From Vibrio anguillarum (GTDB taxonomy: Bacteria > Pseudomonadota > Gammaproteobacteria > Enterobacterales > Vibrionaceae), in assembly GCF_001989995.2 (NCBI RefSeq), contig NZ_JAHGUP010000042.1:33227-97226 (forward strand): a stretch of 64,000 bases of DNA. The letters are read 5' to 3'. Shown here in pieces: positions 26,479 through 35,477 of this stretch. Position 1 is the first letter of the stretch. Each line of letters opens with the position of its first letter. The translations under genes were made by a program, and so were the position numbers. A model generated the notes under the pieces. That model searched no databases and was not told the origin of the DNA. It saw nothing but the letters and a program-made list of their open reading frames with translations.

Positions 26479-27474
26479 TTAGAAGTCGTAACGTAGACCT
26501 AGTGCTAGTTCGTCTTCAGATTTAGCTTTACCTACTTTGTCTGAATCAAGTAGGTTGAAGTTGTAAGAGATATACGAACGGAAGTTAGGTTTGAAGAAGT
26601 AAGTTGCATCAACTGCAAAGTTATCAGCTTCATCTGCTTTATTGCCAGAATTTTTAGATTCTAGGTAGTTGTAAGTAGAAGTGAATACAGCTTGACCCAT
26701 AGTGTATTTTGCTGCTAGCTCATAACCAGTTTTATCTGTTTTGCTATTTGCTGCTTTGTCTTGACCATCAACAAAAGTACCAGCGAAGTAGAAATCAGAG
26801 ATAGCGTAAGACGCTGCTAGCATGTATTGATCAGAAGACGCATTCGCTGCTGTATCTTGATCTGCGTAACCCGCACCTAGCTTAACACCAGTGTCGCCGA
26901 TTGCGTAGATAGCTGATAGAGAGTAGCCATCTGCATTGTTGTCTGTGATTGCAGACGTGCTTTCTTGACGGTCAGCAAAACGGTAGCTTGCTTTAACGCC
27001 TAGATCAGCAAATTGACCTTTATAAGCAACCATGTTGTCTACGCGGTCTGCTACAGCGATTTTATACGCTGCTGAGTTGCCGTGGTAAGACATGATACCA
27101 GTAAAGTCAGTGATAACACCTAGCGCGCCGTCATTTTTACCGTAAGTTACTTCACCGAAGTTACCGCCGATACCAGCATAAGTATAACGGTTTTCTAAAT
27201 CACCTTTTTGGTCAGCTTTACCGTCGTCAGCAGTAGTAAATTCACCTTCGTAGAAACCAACACCGTATAGGCTATCGTTGATCGCTACTTTACCTAGGAA
27301 GTTTAGACGTACGCGAGTTTTATCTTCCGCTTTGCCATCTTTAAGAGAAAGACGTGCTTCTGCGCGGCCGCCCATTTCTAGAGATGTACCGTCTTGGTTG
27401 TATAGCTCACCAGCATTTACACCAGTTACTACTGCAGCAGCTGATACTGCTAAAGCAATCAGAGTTTTGTTCAT
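26479..27474 (-). CDS. ompU: Outer-membrane porin OmpU
   Basis: The 331-residue precursor has a 21-residue signal peptide (MNKTLIALAVSAAAVVTGVNA). Its Gram-negative porin beta-barrel contains RVRLNFLGKVAINDSLYGVGFYEGEF and KNDGALGVITDFTGIMSYHGN, near-identical to my memory of V. cholerae OmpU, and ends in the conserved terminal Phe (LRYDF). The external loops differ. OmpU is a ToxR-activated general porin conferring bile and antimicrobial-peptide resistance in V. cholerae. It has an AT-rich upstream region shared divergently with greA and a strong terminator. Confidence 0.93.
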   Translation of the reverse strand: MNKTLIALAVSAAAVVTGVNAGELYNQDGTSLEMGGRAEARLSLKDGKAEDKTRVRLNFLGKVAINDSLYGVGFYEGEFTTADDGKADQKGDLENRYTYAGIGGNFGEVTYGKNDGALGVITDFTGIMSYHGNSAAYKIAVADRVDNMVAYKGQFADLGVKASYRFADRQESTSAITDNNADGYSLSAIYAIGDTGVKLGAGYADQDTAANASSDQYMLAASYAISDFYFAGTFVDGQDKAANSKTDKTGYELAAKYTMGQAVFTSTYNYLESKNSGNKADEADNFAVDATYFFKPNFRSYISYNFNLLDSDKVGKAKSEDELALGLRYDF

Positions 27475-28026
27475 CTTATTAGTCCTAATTTACTGTCCAT
27501 AAATATTTTTATTTGCGACGTCTATATCGTCCTTCGAGTGCTTTTGAACATTGAGTTGCATAGGTTGGGTTTTGTAAACCTTCACTAATGTACAACCAAA
27601 CGTTACTAGCATTTCGTGTTCTACTTTTACTCTTAAGTTCCGAAATTAGTTAGTAAAATGATATAAAACAGATTTATGAACACCGTTTTATTTAGTGTAA
27701 ATAAATATCAAGTCTTTGTTTTTTATTTTATTTATTGGTTTTTATCAACTGGTCTGAATAGTTTGTTTTTTATTTTTTTTTAGTGAAGTGGGTCGGTTTT
27801 TTGTGCGAAAACATTCGTGAAAATGAGCTTTGTGTCTGTTTTTTATCACTTTCCCCTAAACTCATTCACAGAAATCTGACAGGGGTCACGTGTGATTTAA
27901 GATGATTTAGTCACGAAGTTTGATTACACTGATTAGCAACTATGTTAATCCATGTACTACCTAACCTTTGTTGTGTTGGGTAGTTTTGTTTTGCCCAAAT
28001 ACGAATTTTGGCATTAGAGGTATAAA
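27475..28026. promoter_or_regulatory. Divergent ompU/greA regulatory region
   Basis: This 552-bp gap has no credible gene. The ompU side (about 27500-27800) contains long A/T tracts of the kind bound by ToxR and H-NS. A TATATC -10 candidate on the minus strand (27660-27665) would give an ompU leader of about 175 nt; I did not resolve a unique ToxR box. The greA side has a TTGATT hexamer near 27920 and an attenuator hairpin at 27956-27992. Confidence 0.55.
27956..27992 (+). terminator. Attenuator-like terminator in the greA leader
   Basis: ACTACCTAAC (27956-27965) pairs with GTTGGGTAGT (27975-27984) over 10 bp with one G-U pair, followed by TTTGTTTT. It sits 34 bp upstream of the greA start codon and so must be read through to express greA. 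In E. coli, termination in the greA leader yields the small RNA GraL; this may be the Vibrio counterpart. Confidence 0.6.
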
Positions 28027-28500
28027 ATGGAAAAAGTTCCAATGACAGTTCGTGGTGAACAATTGCTGCGCGAAGAGTTAGATAGGCTGCTAAAATTACG
28101 TCCACAAATTACCCAAGCTATTGCAACCGCACGTGAACTTGGCGACCTAAAAGAAAATGCGGAATATCACGCTGCTCGAGAAGAGCAAGGTATTTGTGAG
28201 GCTCAAATTCGTGATATTGAATATAAGCTATCTGTTGCTCAGGTGATCGATATCACTAAAATGGAAAATACAGGCAAAGTGATTTTTGGTTCAACAGTGA
28301 CATTGATTGACAGTGATACTGATGAAGTGAAACGCTACCAGATTGTGGGTGAAGATGAAGCTGAGATTAAATCTGGGCGCATTTCTGTCAGCTCACCGAT
28401 TGCCCGCGGTTTGATCGGTAAAATGGAAGGTGATGAGGTGATTATCGCCACTCCTGGTGGTGATAAAGATTTCGAAATCGATAAAGTTGAATACCTCTAA
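28027..28500 (+). CDS. greA: Transcript cleavage factor GreA
   Basis: GreA rescues backtracked RNA polymerase by inserting its coiled coil into the secondary channel and stimulating cleavage of the RNA 3' end. The 157-residue protein has the N-terminal coiled coil (about 1-75) with the acidic tip [19 protein letters not shown] and the C-terminal FKBP-like domain ([21 protein letters not shown]). GAGG precedes the ATG. The gene stands alone with its own attenuator upstream and terminator downstream. Confidence 0.96.
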   Translation: MEKVPMTVRGEQLLREELDRLLKLRPQITQAIATARELGDLKENAEYHAAREEQGICEAQIRDIEYKLSVAQVIDITKMENTGKVIFGSTVTLIDSDTDEVKRYQIVGEDEAEIKSGRISVSSPIARGLIGKMEGDEVIIATPGGDKDFEIDKVEYL

Positions 28501-28518
28501 TTCATTTCAACAACAATC

Positions 28519-28547
28519 AAAAAGGTCGCAGTGTGCGACCTTTTTTT
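28519..28547 (+). terminator. Terminator of greA
   Basis: AAAGGTCGCA (28521-28530) pairs with TGCGACCTTT (28534-28543), followed by a run of T. The 5' A-run may also let it serve yhbY on the other strand. Confidence 0.92.
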
Positions 28548-28588
28548 GTCTGTATCCATCAGAGTCAGAGCGTCGATAACGCGACTGA

Positions 28589-28885
28589 TTACTTACGAGG
28601 GATCTCGATTTTACGTTGCTCGGTTTGACGAAATAGTACGAGAATCTTACCAATGGTTTGTACTTTTTCTGCGCCAGTCTCACGCACGATAGCATCGATA
28701 ATCAACTGCTTAGTTTCGCGATCTTCGGATGCTACTTTCACTTTGATCAGTTCGTGGTGGTTGAGGGCAATCTCGATTTCCGCTAGAACAGCCTCAGTGA
28801 GTCCATTCGCGCCCATCAGTACAACAGGTTTCAAACTGTGTGCTAGGCCTTTAAGGTGCTGCTTTTGTTTGGTGCTTAGGTTCAT
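28589..28885 (-). CDS. yhbY: Ribosome-associated RNA-binding protein YhbY (CRM domain)
   Basis: The 98-residue protein MNLSTKQKQHLKGLAHSLKP consists of a single CRM/CRS1-YhbY domain with the GxxG-like loop around LMGANGLTEAVLAEIEIALNHHELIKVKV. It associates with pre-50S particles in E. coli. It is divergent from rlmE, the conserved arrangement in gamma-proteobacteria, leaving 119 bp in which the heat-shock-type promoter for rlmE lies. Confidence 0.92.
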   Translation of the reverse strand: MNLSTKQKQHLKGLAHSLKPVVLMGANGLTEAVLAEIEIALNHHELIKVKVASEDRETKQLIIDAIVRETGAEKVQTIGKILVLFRQTEQRKIEIPRK

Positions 28886-28913
28886 TATGCGGCCAATTTT
28901 ATTTAATATAAGG

Positions 28914-28942
28914 GTTGAAAAAAGCTATTTTAACGCCATCTA
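28914..28942 (+). promoter_or_regulatory. Sigma-32 type heat-shock promoter of rlmE-ftsH
   Basis: GTTGAAA, 13 bp, then CGCCATCTA closely matches the RpoH consensus CTTGAAA-N13-17-CCCCATNTA (6 of 7 and 8 of 9 where defined). It stands about 70 bp before the rlmE start. The E. coli ftsJ-hflB operon is a classical heat-shock operon, which supports the reading. Confidence 0.75.
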
Positions 28943-29004
28943 TCCCTGAAGACTATATTTTCTACCATACTTTCTTGGATGGAAACATTTCAGTTAGGAA
29001 TCGA

Positions 29005-29634
29005 ATGAGTAAACAGAAGCATTCGGCCAGCTCTAGTCGCTGGTTGAAAGAACATTTTGATGATAAATACGTGAATGAAGCCAAAAAGAGAGGTTATCGT
29101 TCGCGTGCTATTTTCAAAATAGAAGAGATTCAAAATAAAGATAAACTGCTTAGGCCAGGAATGACTGTTGTGGATTTAGGGGCGGCTCCCGGCGGGTGGT
29201 CTCAATATTCAGCGGGTATCGTCGGTGATAAAGGCCGAGTGATCGCGTGTGATATTTTGCCGATGGATCCTATTGTTGGCGTTGCTTTCTTACAAGGCGA
29301 TTTTCGTGAAGAGGCCGTGCTGGACGCACTATTAGATCGTATACAGCCTGATATGGTTGATGTGGTGATGTCAGACATGGCACCTAACATCGCCGGAAAT
29401 AATTCGGTTGATCAGCCAAGGGCAATGTATTTGGTTGAACTAGCTCTAGATATGTGTCGACAAGTTCTTACTCCAAATGGTAGTTTTGTGGTCAAGGTTT
29501 TTCAGGGAGAAGGCTTTGATGATTATGTCAAAGAAGTTCGAAACCTGTTTAAAGTCGTGAAAATAAGAAAACCAGACTCTTCGCGAGCTCGCTCAAGAGA
29601 AGTCTTTGTTGTAGCCACTGGTTACAAAGGTTAA
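29005..29634 (+). CDS. rlmE: 23S rRNA 2'-O-ribose U2552 methyltransferase RlmE (FtsJ/RrmJ)
   Basis: RlmE methylates U2552 in the A-loop of 23S rRNA late in 50S assembly and is heat-shock induced. The 209-residue protein [23 protein letters not shown] has the SAM loop [14 protein letters not shown] and the K-D-K-E tetrad: K37 region ([11 protein letters not shown]), DMAPN, VVKVFQG and SREVF. An upstream in-frame ATG at 28915 falls inside the predicted promoter; the ATG at 29005 has AGGAA before it and gives exactly the E. coli length. ftsH follows after 98 bp. Confidence 0.95.
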   Translation: MSKQKHSASSSRWLKEHFDDKYVNEAKKRGYRSRAIFKIEEIQNKDKLLRPGMTVVDLGAAPGGWSQYSAGIVGDKGRVIACDILPMDPIVGVAFLQGDFREEAVLDALLDRIQPDMVDVVMSDMAPNIAGNNSVDQPRAMYLVELALDMCRQVLTPNGSFVVKVFQGEGFDDYVKEVRNLFKVVKIRKPDSSRARSREVFVVATGYKG

Positions 29635-29732
29635 CGTTTTTGCTGTACAAGGCATAAGTTAACATATGGCTACAGGTTACAAACTGTAGTACCCTACCTT
29701 TAATTACAATTAGTTATCGCGAGGCTTACACC

Positions 29733-31682
29733 TTGAGTGATATGGCAAAAAATTTAATTCTGTGGCTAGTTATAGCTGTCGTTTTAATGTCGGTATTCCA
29801 GAGCTTTGGCCCTGGTGATAGTAACGGCAAAGCAGTGGATTACACCACGTTCGTACAGGAAGTTGGCCAAGGCCAGATTCAAGAAGCTCAATTTAACAAT
29901 AGTGAAATTTCCTTTACTCGTAGAGGCGGTGGTACTCGCTATGTAACTTACATGCCCGTGTACGATCAAAAACTGCTTGATGATTTGATTAATCAAAACG
30001 TTAAAGTACAAGGTACACCACCAGAAGAGCAAAGTTTGCTCGGGACCATCTTTATCTCTTGGTTCCCCATGATCCTACTGATCGGTGTTTGGATATTCTT
30101 CATGCGTCAAATGCAAGGTGGCGGTGGCAAAGGTGCCATGTCATTTGGTAAGAGCAAAGCTCGTATGATGAGTGAAGAGCAAATCAAAACCACGTTCGGT
30201 GATGTGGCGGGTTGTGACGAAGCGAAAGAAGATGTGAAAGAGCTTGTGGATTACTTGCGTGATCCGAGTCGCTTCCAAAAACTGGGTGGCAAAATTCCAA
30301 CCGGTGTTTTGATGGTTGGTCCTCCTGGTACAGGTAAAACATTACTGGCAAAAGCAATTGCTGGTGAGGCGAAAGTACCGTTCTTCACTATATCTGGTTC
30401 TGATTTCGTTGAAATGTTTGTTGGTGTCGGTGCATCTCGTGTACGTGACATGTTCGAGCAAGCGAAAAAGGCTTCACCTTGTATCATCTTTATTGATGAG
30501 ATTGATGCGGTAGGTCGTCAACGTGGTGCTGGTGTCGGCGGCGGTCACGATGAGCGTGAGCAGACGTTAAACCAAATGTTGGTTGAAATGGATGGTTTTG
30601 AAGGTAATGAAGGCGTTATCGTCATTGCGGCAACCAACCGTCCAGACGTTTTAGACCCAGCATTGCTGCGTCCGGGGCGTTTTGACCGTCAAGTGGTGGT
30701 CGGTTTACCTGATGTTCGCGGTCGTGAACAGATCTTGAAAGTTCATATGCGCAAAGTACCTTTAGCTGGTGATGTTGAACCTTCATTGATTGCTCGCGGA
30801 ACACCGGGTTTCTCTGGTGCCGATTTGGCGAACTTAGTGAACGAGGCGGCGTTATTCTCTGCTCGCGGTAACAAACGCAATGTTTCAATGGTTGAGTTTG
30901 AGTTAGCAAAAGACAAAATCATGATGGGTGCTGAACGTCGTTCGATGGTGATGTCTGAAGAAACTAAAGCATCAACAGCTTATCATGAAGCAGGACACGC
31001 CATTGTTGGTCGTTTGGTACCTGAACATGATCCTGTTTATAAAGTATCGATTATTCCACGTGGTCGAGCTTTAGGTGTGACGATGTACTTGCCTGAACAA
31101 GACAGAGTTAGCATGTCGAAGCTGCATCTTGAGTCTATGATTTCAAGCTTGTATGGCGGTCGTTTAGCGGAAGAGTTAATTTACGGCCCAGAGAACGTTT
31201 CAACTGGTGCATCAAACGATATCGAACGTGCGACAGCCATTGCTCGTAAAATGGTTACGCAATGGGGCTTTTCGGAAAAACTTGGCCCATTGTTGTATGC
31301 AGAAGATGAAGGTGAAGTCTTCTTAGGGCGCAGCGTGACTCAAACTAAGCATGTGTCTGAAGATACTGCTAAGTTGATTGATGACGAAGTTCGTAAAATT
31401 ATTGACCGCAACTATGATCGTGCGCGTAAAATCCTTGAAGAAAATATGGATATTATGCATGCAATGAAAGATGCGTTGATGAAATACGAAACGATTGATG
31501 CAGGCCAAATTGATGACTTAATGGAGCGTAAAACCGAGATTCGCGAACCTGCAGGTTGGGCTGATCAAGCCAAAGCTCAAGCAGAAAAAGCGGAAGCGGA
31601 AAAAGCTCAAGAGCCAAAAGTAGAGCCAGCAGCAGAAGACGAAGTAGCCACTGAGTCCTCAGAAAAGAAAGATGCTGAGTAA
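29733..31682 (+). CDS. ftsH: ATP-dependent zinc metalloprotease FtsH
   Basis: This membrane-anchored AAA+ protease degrades LpxC, sigma-32 and misassembled membrane proteins. It has TM1 at about 7-25, a periplasmic domain, TM2 at about 103-124, an AAA module with Walker A GPPGTGKT (196-203) and Walker B IIFIDEID (251-258), an SRH with R-finger region, and the zinc motif HEAGH (418-422). The tail is Glu/Ala/Lys-rich. Two starts are possible: TTG at 29733 with GAGG nine bases before it (MSDMAKN, as in the older E. coli annotation) or ATG at 29742 (MAKN). Numbering here uses the first. Confidence 0.97.
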   Translation: MSDMAKNLILWLVIAVVLMSVFQSFGPGDSNGKAVDYTTFVQEVGQGQIQEAQFNNSEISFTRRGGGTRYVTYMPVYDQKLLDDLINQNVKVQGTPPEEQSLLGTIFISWFPMILLIGVWIFFMRQMQGGGGKGAMSFGKSKARMMSEEQIKTTFGDVAGCDEAKEDVKELVDYLRDPSRFQKLGGKIPTGVLMVGPPGTGKTLLAKAIAGEAKVPFFTISGSDFVEMFVGVGASRVRDMFEQAKKASPCIIFIDEIDAVGRQRGAGVGGGHDEREQTLNQMLVEMDGFEGNEGVIVIAATNRPDVLDPALLRPGRFDRQVVVGLPDVRGREQILKVHMRKVPLAGDVEPSLIARGTPGFSGADLANLVNEAALFSARGNKRNVSMVEFELAKDKIMMGAERRSMVMSEETKASTAYHEAGHAIVGRLVPEHDPVYKVSIIPRGRALGVTMYLPEQDRVSMSKLHLESMISSLYGGRLAEELIYGPENVSTGASNDIERATAIARKMVTQWGFSEKLGPLLYAEDEGEVFLGRSVTQTKHVSEDTAKLIDDEVRKIIDRNYDRARKILEENMDIMHAMKDALMKYETIDAGQIDDLMERKTEIREPAGWADQAKAQAEKAEAEKAQEPKVEPAAEDEVATESSEKKDAE

Positions 31683-31698
31683 TCGTTAATATTCAAAT

Positions 31699-31726
31699 TA
31701 AACCCCGAGCTTTCTCGGGGTTTTTG
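31699..31726 (+). terminator. Terminator between ftsH and folP
   Basis: AACCCCGAG (31701-31709) pairs with CTCGGGGTT (31714-31722), followed by T5. It ends only 14 bp before the folP start, and no separate folP promoter is evident, so partial read-through may feed folP-glmM. Confidence 0.88.
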
Positions 31727-31740
31727 TGTTTTAGAGCAAA

Positions 31741-32571
31741 ATGAAGATTCAAACCCCAACAAAGACACTTATCCTCGATCGTCCTCATGTCATGGGTATC
31801 TTGAACATGACACCGGATTCATTTTCCGATGGTGGAAAATTTAACGCGCTAGATTTGGCACTAGAGCATGCCGATAAAATGATTGCCGCAGGTGTCAGCA
31901 TTATTGATATTGGAGGGGAGTCAACTCGGCCGGGTGCTCCAGAAGTGACTCTCGATGACGAATTATCTCGTGTTATTCCTATTATTAAAGCTATTCGTGC
32001 AAAATATGACGTCTGGATTTCAATTGACACTAGTAAAGCTGAAGTGATGCGTCAGGCGGTTGAGGCTGGTGCTGATTTGATTAATGATGTTCGTGCACTG
32101 CAAGAGCCGGGGGCATTAGAGGTTGCGGCTAAAGCACAAGTGCCTGTCTGTATCATGCATATGCAAGGCCAGCCACGAACGATGCAAACCAGCCCACATT
32201 ATCAAGATGTGTTAGCGGATGTTAAGCTCTTTCTAGAAGATCGAGTCGCAGCGTGCGAGCGCGCGGGGATCGCGCGTGCAAATATTATCCTCGACCCCGG
32301 TTTTGGATTTGGCAAAACCATTGAGCATAATTATTATCTGCTTGCACATCTAGACGCATTTCATCAGCTAGGTTTGCCGATATTGGCTGGGATGTCTCGT
32401 AAGTCAATGATTTTTAAACTACTCAATAAAAAACCAGCTGAATGTATGGTGGCGAGCGTTACCTGCGCGGCTGTAGCGGCAATGAAAGGTGCACAGATTA
32501 TTCGTGTCCATGATGTGAACGAAACCATTGAAGCAATGAAAATAGTACAAACCATTATTCAAAATAGTTAA
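31741..32571 (+). CDS. folP: Dihydropteroate synthase
   Basis: FolP condenses p-aminobenzoate with dihydropterin pyrophosphate in folate synthesis and is the target of sulfonamides. The 276-residue TIM-barrel protein shows the family signatures MGILNMTPDSFSDGG (18-32) and GGESTRPGA (58-66), SIDTSKAEVMRQA, LINDVRAL and DPGFGFGKT. The ATG has no strong ribosome-binding site. It lies between ftsH and glmM, the standard gamma-proteobacterial order. Confidence 0.96.
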   Translation: MKIQTPTKTLILDRPHVMGILNMTPDSFSDGGKFNALDLALEHADKMIAAGVSIIDIGGESTRPGAPEVTLDDELSRVIPIIKAIRAKYDVWISIDTSKAEVMRQAVEAGADLINDVRALQEPGALEVAAKAQVPVCIMHMQGQPRTMQTSPHYQDVLADVKLFLEDRVAACERAGIARANIILDPGFGFGKTIEHNYYLLAHLDAFHQLGLPILAGMSRKSMIFKLLNKKPAECMVASVTCAAVAAMKGAQIIRVHDVNETIEAMKIVQTIIQNS

Positions 32572-32593
32572 CAATAATAATTAAGGAAAAATC

Positions 32594-33934
32594 ATGTCTG
32601 ACAAAAGACGTTACTTTGGTACAGATGGTGTCCGCGGTAAAGTTGGACAGTATCCTATCACTCCCGATTTCGTATTAAAACTTGGCTGGGCAGCTGGACG
32701 TGTATTGGCAAAACAAGGCACGAAAAAAGTCATTATTGGTAAAGATACGCGTATTTCAGGTTATATGCTTGAGTCGGCTCTAGAAGCGGGCTTAGCCGCT
32801 GCAGGATTAAAGGCGATTTTTACCGGACCTATGCCGACGCCAGCTGTTGCTTACCTGACTCAAACCTTTCGTGCCGAAGCGGGGATCGTTATCTCAGCGT
32901 CGCATAACCCTTATTACGATAACGGCATCAAATTCTTCTCATCCGAAGGGACTAAATTACCTGATGAAATTGAATTGGAGATCGAAGCTGAATTGGATAA
33001 ACCGATTGAGTGTGTCGAGTCTGCCGAACTTGGTAAGGCTTCACGTATGGTCGACGCTGCAGGGCGGTATATCGAGTTTTGTAAAAGTACCTTTCCATCG
33101 CAATGGAATTTATCAAAGCTGAAAATCGTCGTTGACTGTGCTCATGGTGCCACCTATCACATCGCGCCTAATGTCTTTAAGGAACTTGGCGCTGAAGTGA
33201 TAGCAATGGGGGTTGAGCCAGATGGTCTGAATATTAATGACGAAGTTGGAGCAACGGATGTCCGCGCGTTGCAACAGCGCGTTGTGGCAGAAAAAGCAGA
33301 TTTAGGACTGGCATTTGATGGTGATGGCGATCGCTTAATTATGGTTGATGAGCTTGGCAATAAAGTGGATGGAGATCAAATTGCCTATATCATCGCCCGT
33401 GATGCCCTGAGACGTGGAGAATTAAAAGGTGGTGTTGTTGGAACGCTAATGACAAACCTTGGTATGGAAAACGGCTTAAAGCAGTTAGGTATCCCTTTTG
33501 CGCGCGCGGCGGTTGGTGACCGTTATGTGATGGAAAAATTGCTGGCAAAAGGTTGGAAAATTGGCGCAGAAAATTCAGGGCACATCATACTGCTAGACAA
33601 AGTGACTACGGGTGATGCGATTGTTGCGGCGTTGCAAGTTCTTGCTTCCGTTGTGGGCAGTGAAATGTCGCTCAATGAACTGGCTAAAGGCATGACGCTT
33701 TACCCGCAGGTTTTAGAAAACGTACGTTTTAGTGGTGATTCCAACCCATTAGAAGCCGAAGCGGTAAAAGCAGCTGTAGCTGCCGTAGAAGCGGAACTTG
33801 GTAGCCAAGGTCGAGTGCTCTTGCGTAAATCAGGTACTGAACCTTTATTGCGCGTGATGGTGGAAGGGGAAGATGCTGAGCTAGTAAAAAATTCAGCATT
33901 AAAGATAGCGCAAGCGGTTAAAGATAATTGCTAA
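32594..33934 (+). CDS. glmM: Phosphoglucosamine mutase GlmM
   Basis: GlmM interconverts glucosamine-6-phosphate and glucosamine-1-phosphate on the way to UDP-GlcNAc for peptidoglycan and LPS. The 446-residue alpha-D-phosphohexomutase has the phosphoserine in [13 protein letters not shown] (S103), the metal loop AFDGDGDR, the sugar loop GAENSGHI and the phosphate loop [19 protein letters not shown] precedes the start codon. It follows folP by 22 bp and is co-transcribed with it. Confidence 0.97.
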   Translation: MSDKRRYFGTDGVRGKVGQYPITPDFVLKLGWAAGRVLAKQGTKKVIIGKDTRISGYMLESALEAGLAAAGLKAIFTGPMPTPAVAYLTQTFRAEAGIVISASHNPYYDNGIKFFSSEGTKLPDEIELEIEAELDKPIECVESAELGKASRMVDAAGRYIEFCKSTFPSQWNLSKLKIVVDCAHGATYHIAPNVFKELGAEVIAMGVEPDGLNINDEVGATDVRALQQRVVAEKADLGLAFDGDGDRLIMVDELGNKVDGDQIAYIIARDALRRGELKGGVVGTLMTNLGMENGLKQLGIPFARAAVGDRYVMEKLLAKGWKIGAENSGHIILLDKVTTGDAIVAALQVLASVVGSEMSLNELAKGMTLYPQVLENVRFSGDSNPLEAEAVKAAVAAVEAELGSQGRVLLRKSGTEPLLRVMVEGEDAELVKNSALKIAQAVKDNC

Positions 33935-34011
33935 CCAGGCAAATAATATGAGTTAACCTAGGATTTCATGACCGTAATTCGGCTTGAAATCTTATGGTTA
34001 GCTATACACAT

Positions 34012-34033
34012 AGGGTGTTGTTGCCCTTTTTTT
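34012..34033 (+). terminator. Short terminator-like hairpin after glmM
   Basis: AGGG and CCCT flank an 8-nt loop and are followed by a run of T. The stem is only four base pairs, so efficiency is doubtful. The rest of the gap of about 260 bp before secG shows no gene that I can support. Confidence 0.35.
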
Positions 34034-34197
34034 AACCGCTTGAAGCATAAACTCCATTTTTTTATAAAATACTCCTTGTCAGCATGGGATGCATTCGTTA
34101 GTATTGCGTCCGCCTTCGTTGAGGAGGTCGCTAGCCTTGTTCAAGTCAGTTGATAAGAACGGCGCTGGCTCAATTATTTGGAACATAGGTGGAAGTA

Positions 34198-34533
34198 ATG
34201 TTTACAGTTCTACTTGTGATTTACCTGTTGGCAGCGCTTGGTATCATTGGCCTAGTGTTAATTCAACAAGGTAAAGGCGCAGATATGGGAGCCTCTTTCG
34301 GTGCTGGCGCGTCAAACACTGTGTTTGGTGCTAGTGGCTCAGGAAATTTCCTAACCCGAATGACTGCAATTTTTGCAACCGTATTCTTCATTCTTAGTTT
34401 GGCATTGGGCAATTTGTCTACGCATAAAACTGAATCACAATGGATTGACCCAACTAAAGGTCAAGTGATTGAGCAAACTACGGATACAGCGAGTGACGTT
34501 CCAGTAAAATCTGGTGACGAAATCCCGCAATAA
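34198..34533 (+). CDS. secG: Protein-export translocase subunit SecG
   Basis: SecG is the small accessory subunit of the SecYEG channel. The 111-residue protein has two hydrophobic segments (FTVLLVIYLLAALGIIGLVLIQ and FLTRMTAIFATVFFILSLALG) joined by the conserved QQGKGADMGASFGAGASNTVFG loop, and a polar tail. A GTG nine bases upstream opens the same frame, but the ATG at 34198 has AGGTGG at proper spacing and matches the family start. secG is followed by leuU as in E. coli, with a small hairpin (34533-34549) between. Confidence 0.95.
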   Translation: MFTVLLVIYLLAALGIIGLVLIQQGKGADMGASFGAGASNTVFGASGSGNFLTRMTAIFATVFFILSLALGNLSTHKTESQWIDPTKGQVIEQTTDTASDVPVKSGDEIPQ

Positions 34534-34559
34534 CTTATCTTAGATAAGTACAAATAATT

Positions 34560-34643
34560 GCCGAGATGGTGAAATTGGTAGACACACTAGCATGAGGTGC
34601 TAGCGCCTTAGGTGTGAGGGTTCGAGTCCCTCTCTCGGCACCA
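34560..34643 (+). tRNA. leuU: tRNA-Leu (GAG)
   Basis: This 84-nt tRNA, with CCA encoded, has acceptor GCCGAGA/TCTCGGC and anticodon stem CTAGC/GCTAG around the loop ATGAGGT (anticodon GAG). It has a long variable arm as expected for a class II tRNA and the TTCGAGTC T-loop. The position after secG matches E. coli leuU. Confidence 0.97.
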
Positions 34644-34655
34644 TTATTTACAAAC

Positions 34656-34683
34656 TTGTAAATCACTTGATAGAGCGTATAAT
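34656..34683 (+). promoter_or_regulatory. Sigma-70 promoter for tRNA-fMet and the nusA operon
   Basis: TTGTAA, 16 bp, TATAAT. The predicted start is near 34690, eight bases before the mature tRNA-fMet. In E. coli the equivalent promoter drives metY-rimP-nusA-infB. Confidence 0.8.
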
Positions 34684-34697
34684 GCTCGCAAGTCGGA

Positions 34698-34774
<77 letters not shown>

Positions 34775-34864
34775 AATTCTTTTTGGGTTTTGGATGCAAG
34801 TTTGTGCAGTGTCAACCTCACTGCAATTGAGAATTTAGATTCTCAATCATCAGGGTCCAGCAAC

Positions 34865-34892
34865 AAAAAACCCCGACTAATCGGGGTTTTTT
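34865..34892. terminator. Terminator 1 in the rimP-nusA leader
   Basis: AAAAAACCCCGA (34865-34876) pairs with TCGGGGTTTTTT (34881-34892) around a 4-nt loop. It lies between metY and rimP and must be bypassed for the metY promoter to reach nusA-infB. Confidence 0.9.
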
Positions 34893-34945
34893 GTTATCTG
34901 AGTTTCTCAAGTATGAGATTTTCAGATAGTTGCTTGGAATTTAAA

Positions 34946-34967
34946 TTGGGCTCTGTGCCCTTTTTTT
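34946..34967 (+). terminator. Terminator 2 (attenuator) just before rimP
   Basis: GGGC (34948-34951) and GCCC (34957-34960) with a 5-nt loop precede seven T. The hairpin ends about 20 bp before the rimP start codon. Together with the first terminator it makes a tandem attenuator resembling the E. coli nusA operon leader. Confidence 0.65.
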
Positions 34968-34985
34968 GTTTCTGGAGTGGTTTAA

Positions 34986-35441
34986 ATGACTGGTTTAGAA
35001 AGACAACTTACTGAAATGCTTGACGCTCCAGTAGCGGCATCAGGTTATGAGTTAGTTGGATTAGAATTTATTCGTGCCGGAGAGCACTCAACATTACGCA
35101 TCTATATTGATCATGAAAACGGTATTAACGTTGATGATTGCGCAGAAGTGAGCCATCAAGTGAGTGCTGTGCTCGATGTTGAAGATCCAATTTCTGTGGC
35201 TTACAACCTAGAAGTTTCTTCACCAGGTTTAGAGAGACCACTTTTTAAAGCAGCGCATTATGAACAGTTTATTGGTCACGAAGTCAGCATCGTTTTGAAA
35301 ATGGGTGTCGGCAACCGCCGCAAATGGAAAGGAATTATCCATTCTATTGATGGCGAAACCGTTGCAATTAGCGTTGATGGGAAAGAAGAACTATTTGCGC
35401 TAAGCAATATTTCTAAAGCTAACCTGATCCCTAAATTTTAG
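34986..35441 (+). CDS. rimP: Ribosome maturation factor RimP
   Basis: RimP binds S12 and helps assemble the 30S subunit. The 151-residue protein has the N-terminal domain with [33 protein letters not shown] and the motif [23 protein letters not shown], then a small SH3-like C-terminal domain ([23 protein letters not shown]). It is the first protein gene of the rimP-nusA-infB-rbfA-truB operon, and nusA follows after 36 bp. Confidence 0.96.
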   Translation: MTGLERQLTEMLDAPVAASGYELVGLEFIRAGEHSTLRIYIDHENGINVDDCAEVSHQVSAVLDVEDPISVAYNLEVSSPGLERPLFKAAHYEQFIGHEVSIVLKMGVGNRRKWKGIIHSIDGETVAISVDGKEELFALSNISKANLIPKF

Positions 35442-35477
35442 TTCTCCTAGAGAAAAGAGCTTAAGAGGCTAGATTAA

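Noticed and set aside
28915..29004. N-terminal extension of rlmE
   Set aside because: The extension contains the sigma-32-type promoter elements, and the start at 29005 has AGGAA and the family length.
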